Shown here: positions 60,014-64,000 of the stretch, in pieces
Position numbering within the stretch: the stretch's first letter is position 1
How the letters are laid out: each line of letters begins with the position of its first letter
Source of the DNA: Micropruina sp.
GTDB lineage: Bacteria > Actinomycetota > Actinomycetes > Propionibacteriales > Propionibacteriaceae
Length of the DNA: 64,000 nucleotides
Assembly: GCA_016711205.1 (NCBI GenBank)
Contig: JADJTM010000002.1
Coordinates: 124,001-188,000 of the forward strand
Direction of reading: 5' to 3'
The notes under the pieces: model-generated
Seen by the model: the letters and a program-made list of their open reading frames with translations, nothing else
What the model was told of the DNA's origin: nothing
Databases searched by the model: none
Made by a program: the position numbers and the translations under genes

Positions 60014-60459
60014 GCGTCGAGACCCGGTACGAGCAGGACGGTCTCGAACAACCGATCGGCGGGGTCGCCACCGCCGCGCCACAGCTGCGCCGTGGCGTCC
60101 TGCAGCACGTCCGCAAGCCGGAACCAGCCTGCGGTGTCCTTGTCGATCAGCGTCTCGGGGTGCGTCCAGAACAGCGCGATGCGGGGAGCGTCCGGCCAGT
60201 ACCGGGCCAGGTCACCCAGGCTGTCGGCCAGGGCGTCCAGGTTGCGGCCTGCGGTTGCGGGCAGCCGCAGGGCGGCGGCGAGGCGGGCCTGCGCCACCCG
60301 AAAGTCGGTCACCTGGGCCGTGTCGACCTCGACCACCCGGTAGCCGGCGGCCTGCGAACGTTGCGCCAGCGCCGTCGTCTGCGCGGCGTCGGCGAACAGC
60401 AGCGCCTCGCCGTCCAGGTTCAGCTGGTCGGCGAGGCACGTCCAGGTGGCGGGCGTCAC
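60010..60459 (-). CDS. Barstar-family RNase inhibitor
   Basis: A 149-residue protein with a C-terminal barstar domain: LRLPATAGRNLDALADSLGDL, where Asp75 and Asp79 match the barstar residues that block the barnase active site. Following are RIALFWTHPETL and FRLADVLQDA. GTG 60459 is only 10 nt after the universal-stress-protein stop. Inhibitor-before-toxin order with ATGA overlap fits an immunity pair. Confidence 0.82.
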   Translation of the reverse strand: MTPATWTCLADQLNLDGEALLFADAAQTTALAQRSQAAGYRVVEVDTAQVTDFRVAQARLAAALRLPATAGRNLDALADSLGDLARYWPDAPRIALFWTHPETLIDKDTAGWFRLADVLQDATAQLWRGGGDPADRLFETVLLVPGLDA

Positions 60460-60469
60460 GAGTGCGGCG

Positions 60470-60964
60470 TCAGTGATCGAGGACGCGATCCAACTGCACC
60501 TGGCGGTCGGGCGCCACCTCGTCGTTGCCCTTGCGCACCACCAGCACGTCACACGGCGCGTGCTCGACCACCTGATTCGACACCGACCCCATCAGCAGGC
60601 CCTTGAAACCGCCCAAGCCACGGGTGCCCACCACCAGCAGCCGGGCGTGCGCGGACGCCTTGAGCAGCTCGCGTCCGGCGGGACCGTGCGGGGTCTCCAG
60701 GCTCACCTTCACCTCCGGGTACTCGGCGGCGATCGGCGTGACCTCTTTCGCCAGCCGCTGCTTGACGATGGCCTCGAAGTCGTCGGCCGGCGGCACGTAG
60801 CCCGGCGACCAGGTGGACGGGCGCGGAGCCGTGCTGATCGACCAGGCGCGCACGACCCGCACCTCGGCCTTGAGCAACTGGGCGAGCCAGAGCGCCTTGC
60901 GCAGCGCCAGCCGCGCGAAATCAGAACCGTCGTTGCCGACCACGATTGGCATGGGAGCGTCCAT
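60470..60964 (-). CDS. Universal stress protein
   Basis: A 164-residue UspA protein with the ATP-binding G-2x-G-9x-G-S form: GTRGLGGFKGLLMGSVSNQVVEHAPCDVLVV. It starts IVVGNDGSDFAR. First gene of the usp-barstar-RNase transcript; TAGAGT lies 6 nt before ATG 60964, so likely leaderless. Confidence 0.92.
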   Translation of the reverse strand: MDAPMPIVVGNDGSDFARLALRKALWLAQLLKAEVRVVRAWSISTAPRPSTWSPGYVPPADDFEAIVKQRLAKEVTPIAAEYPEVKVSLETPHGPAGRELLKASAHARLLVVGTRGLGGFKGLLMGSVSNQVVEHAPCDVLVVRKGNDEVAPDRQVQLDRVLDH

Positions 60965-60970
60965 GCACCG

Positions 60971-60976
60971 ACTCTA
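60971..60976 (-). promoter_or_regulatory. -10 box of the usp-barstar-RNase operon, leaderless start
   Basis: Minus-strand TAGAGT, 6 nt, ATG 60964. Confidence 0.55.
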
Positions 60977-61011
60977 CCGATGGCGGCGGCGAGATCGGCA
61001 AGGATGGACCC

Positions 61012-61923
61012 ATGACCACCACCCCCACCATCGAGGTCCGCGACTTTCGGATGCGGTTCGGCGACCAGGTCGTGATCGACGATCTCAGCTTCGAGGTGCA
61101 CGCCGGCGAGACCTTCGGGCTGCTCGGCTCGAACGGATCCGGCAAGACCACCACCATTCGCGCCCTGCTCGGCATCTACGAGCCCACCGCCGGCTCGCTG
61201 CTGGTGGAGGGACGCCCCTTCGACCCGGCGCTGGGCTCACGGCTGGGCTACCTGCCCGAAGAGCGCGGCCTGTACCGCAAGGAGTCGGTGCTCGAGGTGA
61301 TGACCTACTTCGGCCGGCTCAAGGGGCTGAGCCACGAGGCGGCGTCCAGCTGGTCGAAGGAGTACCTGCGCCGGGTGGATCTGGCCGATCACGCCAAGGT
61401 CCGCCTCGACAAGCTCTCCGGCGGTGAGCAGCAGAAGGTGCAGTTGGGTGTGACGATCATGAACGCCCCCAGCATCCTGATCCTGGACGAGCCGACCAAG
61501 GGCTTCGACCCGGTCAACCGGCGGCTGCTGATGGATCTGGTGGACGAGCAGCGCGCCCAGGGCTCGACCGTGGTGATGGTCACCCACCAGATGGACGAGG
61601 TCGAACGGCTCTGCGACCGCATCCTGCTGCTCAAGGACGGCCGCGCCGAGGCGTACGGCACCCTCGCCCAGGTGCAGGACTCGTTCGGCGGACGGCGCAT
61701 GCGGCTCACGTTCAGCGGCGTGCTGCCGGCCTCGCCGAACTACCGGGTGGCGGTCAGCGAACGCAACTACGCCGAACTCGAACTGGCCGACGGGGTGGAG
61801 GCGACCACCGTCGTCCGCGAACTGTTGGACGCCGGGGTGCAGCTGCGCGGGTTCGAGACCGCGCGGGTGTCGCTGGAAGAGATCTTTCTCAAGGTGTACG
61901 GCGAGAAGGCGGTGGCGGCGTGA
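61012..61923 (+). CDS. NatA-type ABC exporter ATPase
   Basis: A 303-residue ATPase: Walker A LGSNGSGKTTT, Q-loop ..YLPEERGLYRK, signature LSGGEQQKVQ, Walker B ILILDEPTKGFD and VTHQMDEVERL. The C-terminal 60 residues form the regulatory domain usual in NatA/CcmA types. It is translationally coupled to the permease (GTGA). Confidence 0.9.
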   Translation: MTTTPTIEVRDFRMRFGDQVVIDDLSFEVHAGETFGLLGSNGSGKTTTIRALLGIYEPTAGSLLVEGRPFDPALGSRLGYLPEERGLYRKESVLEVMTYFGRLKGLSHEAASSWSKEYLRRVDLADHAKVRLDKLSGGEQQKVQLGVTIMNAPSILILDEPTKGFDPVNRRLLMDLVDEQRAQGSTVVMVTHQMDEVERLCDRILLLKDGRAEAYGTLAQVQDSFGGRRMRLTFSGVLPASPNYRVAVSERNYAELELADGVEATTVVRELLDAGVQLRGFETARVSLEEIFLKVYGEKAVAA

Positions 61924-63161
61924 ACCGGCACAACCTCGGCACGGTGATCTCGTTCGAGTTTCGGCGCACCGTGCTCAAGCCGAAGTTCTGGCTGATCTCG
62001 CTGGCGGTCCCGCTGCTGATCGCGGTCGTGGTGGCGCTGATCGCGATCAGCGGCCAGACCACGGCCGACCGGGCCCAGAGCCAGGACCAGGAGGCGGTCA
62101 CCTTCACCTACACCGACGCGTCCGGCTTGATCGACCCGGCGACCGCGACGGCGGCCGGCGGCACCCTGGTGACGGACGGGGCGACAGCGCGCGCGGCGGT
62201 GGTCGCGGGCACGTCCGAATGCCACATCGACTACCCGAGCGACCCGCTGAGCCGGCCGATCCAGGTGAGCGGCCAGGATCTCGGCCTGTTCGACTCCGAG
62301 CGCTACGCGGCAGTGGCCTCGTCGGTGTTCGAGGAGTCGATCGTGCACCAGATCGGTAACCCGAGGCTGGCTCAGCTGGCGGTTCAGGGTCCGGACGTGC
62401 AGCTGGTCACCTTCGCCGACGGGGTCGCGACCCCCGGCATCGCCGGCGTGATCGTGCCCGCGCTGTTCCTGGTGCTGTTCTACCTGGCCGTGCTGATGCT
62501 GGGCAACCAGATGCTGAACGTCACCCTCGAAGAGAAGGAGAACCGGGTCACCGAGATGATCCTGACCACGATGAACCCCACCACGCTGATCGTCGGCAAG
62601 GTGATCGCGCTGGTGCTGATCGGCATCGTGCAGGGCATCGTGGTCGCGATTCCGGCCGGCTTCGCGTTCAGCCTGCTCAGTGGGGTGATGGGGGCGCCGG
62701 CGGCGGCGGGCACGGCCACGCTCGGTTCGCTGCCGATCGATCCCGTCCGCACGATCGTCGGGGCCCTGTTGTTCCTGTTCAGCTTTCTGATGTTCACCGG
62801 ACTGCTGGTGGCCATCGGGGCGGTGATGCCGTCCGCGAAGGAGGCGGGCAACACGTTCGGGGTGGTGATCATCGCGATGTTCGTGCCCCTGTATGCGGCC
62901 TCGTTGCTGGTTAGCGACCCGCACGGGGTGGTGTCGCAGGTGTTCACCTTCTTTCCGCTGACGGCACCGGTCTCGGCGCTGGTGCGCAACGCGACCGGCG
63001 GGCTGTACTGGTGGGAGGCCGCGCTCGCACTGTCGGTGCTGGCCTTCTTCGGCTGGCTGTTCCTGACCCTGGGCGTGCGGCTGTTCCGGACGGGCTCGAT
63101 CAGCTACGCCAGCCGGGTGAACATCGCCAGGGCGCTGGGCTGGGGGCGCCGGGCGTCCTGA
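61920..63161 (+). CDS. NatB-type ABC-2 permease
   Basis: A 413-residue permease with one N-terminal span (25-45), a large extracellular domain (about 50-180) and five C-terminal spans. EEKENRVTEMILTTMNP is the ABC-2 coupling motif of NatB. Sodium or drug export is possible; not determinable here. Confidence 0.88.
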   Translation: MNRHNLGTVISFEFRRTVLKPKFWLISLAVPLLIAVVVALIAISGQTTADRAQSQDQEAVTFTYTDASGLIDPATATAAGGTLVTDGATARAAVVAGTSECHIDYPSDPLSRPIQVSGQDLGLFDSERYAAVASSVFEESIVHQIGNPRLAQLAVQGPDVQLVTFADGVATPGIAGVIVPALFLVLFYLAVLMLGNQMLNVTLEEKENRVTEMILTTMNPTTLIVGKVIALVLIGIVQGIVVAIPAGFAFSLLSGVMGAPAAAGTATLGSLPIDPVRTIVGALLFLFSFLMFTGLLVAIGAVMPSAKEAGNTFGVVIIAMFVPLYAASLLVSDPHGVVSQVFTFFPLTAPVSALVRNATGGLYWWEAALALSVLAFFGWLFLTLGVRLFRTGSISYASRVNIARALGWGRRAS

Positions 63162-63233
63162 CCGCGGGGACTGGCCCCGGACCGTCCGGGGCGGCACGAT
63201 AAGGGTGAGCGCACGCGGCGGCGCCTGGGCATT

Positions 63234-63264
63234 TTCTTGCACTTCTTAGGATTTGCCGCAAGAA
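63234..63264. promoter_or_regulatory. Inverted repeat upstream of rocD
   Basis: TTCTTGC (63234-63240) and GCAAGAA (63258-63264) with a 17-bp spacer, 35 nt before rocD. Such a site could bind an Lrp-type regulator of arginine/ornithine catabolism; no regulator gene is in view. Confidence 0.35.
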
Positions 63265-63299
63265 TCAGCGCCTCACTTGAGTGGAACCGGAGAATCACC

Positions 63300-64000
63300 A
63301 TGACCGATCGCAAGGGCATCAGTCCGGCGCAGCAGGCCGCCATCGAACAGACCGAGGCCTGGGGTGCGCACAACTACCTGCCCCTGCCCGTGGTGATCGA
63401 GTCGGGGCAGGGCGCCTGGCTGACCGACATCGACGGCAACCGGTACCTCGACTTCCTCTCGGCCTACTCGGCGGTCAACTTCGGTCACGCGAACCCGGTG
63501 CTGACCAAGGCGGTCACCGATCAACTCGGCAAGGTGACGATCACCTCGCGGGCGGTGTTCTCGGCGACCTACGGCCCCTTCGTCCAGGCGTTGGCGCAGC
63601 TGTGCGGCAAAGAGATGGTGCTGCCGATGAACACCGGCGTCGAGGCCGTCGAGTCGGGCATCAAGCTGGCCCGCAAGTGGGGCTACGAGGTCAAGGGCGT
63701 CGAAGAGCGGCACGCCAACATCATCGTGATGGCCAACAACTTTCACGGCCGCACCACCACGGTGATCTCGTTCAGCAACGACGAGACCGCCCGGCGCAAC
63801 TTCGGACCGTTCACCCCCGGGTTCCGGATCGTGCCGTACGGGGACGTGGCTGCGATCGAGGATGAGATCGACGCCAACACCGTGGCGGTGCTGGTCGAGC
63901 CGATCCAGGGCGAGGCGGGGGTGATCGTGCCGCCGAAGAAGTTCCTGCCCGCGCTGCGCACGCTGTGCACCGAGCGCAAAGTGCTGATGATCGCGGACGA
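63300..64000 (+). CDS. rocD: Ornithine aminotransferase, N-terminal part
   Basis: The first 233 codons of a class III PLP transaminase: TEAWGAHNYLPLPVV, GNRYLDFLSAYSAVNFGH, MNTGVEAVESGIKLARKWGY, NNFHGRTTTVISFS, LVEPIQGEAGV. This is the RocD pattern; it converts ornithine plus 2-oxoglutarate to glutamate semialdehyde. The PLP lysine lies beyond the right edge. ATG 63300 has GGAG upstream. Confidence 0.92.
   Translation, partial: MTDRKGISPAQQAAIEQTEAWGAHNYLPLPVVIESGQGAWLTDIDGNRYLDFLSAYSAVNFGHANPVLTKAVTDQLGKVTITSRAVFSATYGPFVQALAQLCGKEMVLPMNTGVEAVESGIKLARKWGYEVKGVEERHANIIVMANNFHGRTTTVISFSNDETARRNFGPFTPGFRIVPYGDVAAIEDEIDANTVAVLVEPIQGEAGVIVPPKKFLPALRTLCTERKVLMIAD

Overview
The window is 64 kb of very G+C-rich DNA with tightly packed genes, many GTG starts and stop-start overlaps (ATGA, GTGA). 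The gene content is that of a high-G+C Gram-positive actinomycete: coproporphyrin-type heme genes (hemE-hemG-hemQ-hemH) divergent from hemA, an Lhr helicase next to a Nei-type glycosylase, DUF222/HNH proteins, and lipobox and Tat signals. A member of the Propionibacteriales is plausible, but this is inference. No rRNA, tRNA or CRISPR was seen. A striking general feature is that at least twelve genes have a TANNNT -10 box placed 6-7 nt before the start codon, which predicts leaderless mRNAs.

Layout. 1-3.5 kb: end of a Tat-exported protein, then an ATP-grasp/esterase/esterase operon. 3.5-8.7 kb: an IS982 transposase remnant, an HNH protein, fumarase, a TfoX-domain protein, a gene broken by an amber stop, and a lipoprotein. 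8.8-14.5 kb: the heme cluster, in which hemG and hemA are frameshifted as read. 14.7-32 kb: a carbohydrate-catabolism island with a glycerol-kinase-like protein, HAD phosphatases, a RuBisCO-like protein, a class II aldolase, a divergent triosephosphate isomerase, a zinc dehydrogenase, an FGGY kinase, a glycerol-1-phosphate-dehydrogenase-like protein, a HutC-type GntR regulator, a fused E1 plus E2 dehydrogenase and an orphan DhaK. Copies of GT-N-TA-N-AC, the known HutC-subfamily operator core, lie in several of its promoter regions, so the island looks like one regulon for an unidentified sugar, polyol or sugar acid.

32-38.7 kb: an AI-2E-type membrane protein, an acyl-ACP-reductase-like protein overlapping in function with an NDH-2-like flavoprotein, a long acyl-CoA dehydrogenase and two uncharacterised genes. 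38.9-51 kb: a secreted GH3 glycosidase, Lhr, Nei, an S55-type serine protease, an ion-channel-like protein and small enzymes. 51-56 kb: a TFIIB-type zinc-finger protein, an FG-GAP protein, an SH3-type lipoprotein, then a YbdK ligase and a glutamine amidotransferase. 56-59.2 kb: a complete compatible-solute ABC importer. 59.5-61 kb: a universal stress protein, barstar and barnase-like RNase operon. 61-64 kb: a NatAB-type ABC exporter and the start of rocD.

A palindromic repeat family (core CGTCATCCCGGCGAAtGCCGGGAT) occurs at five intergenic places. The largest array encloses a GIY-YIG nuclease gene whose last codons and stop are made of repeat sequence. Frameshifts in hemG, hemA, a phosphotransferase and a secreted protein could be real decay or base-calling errors.
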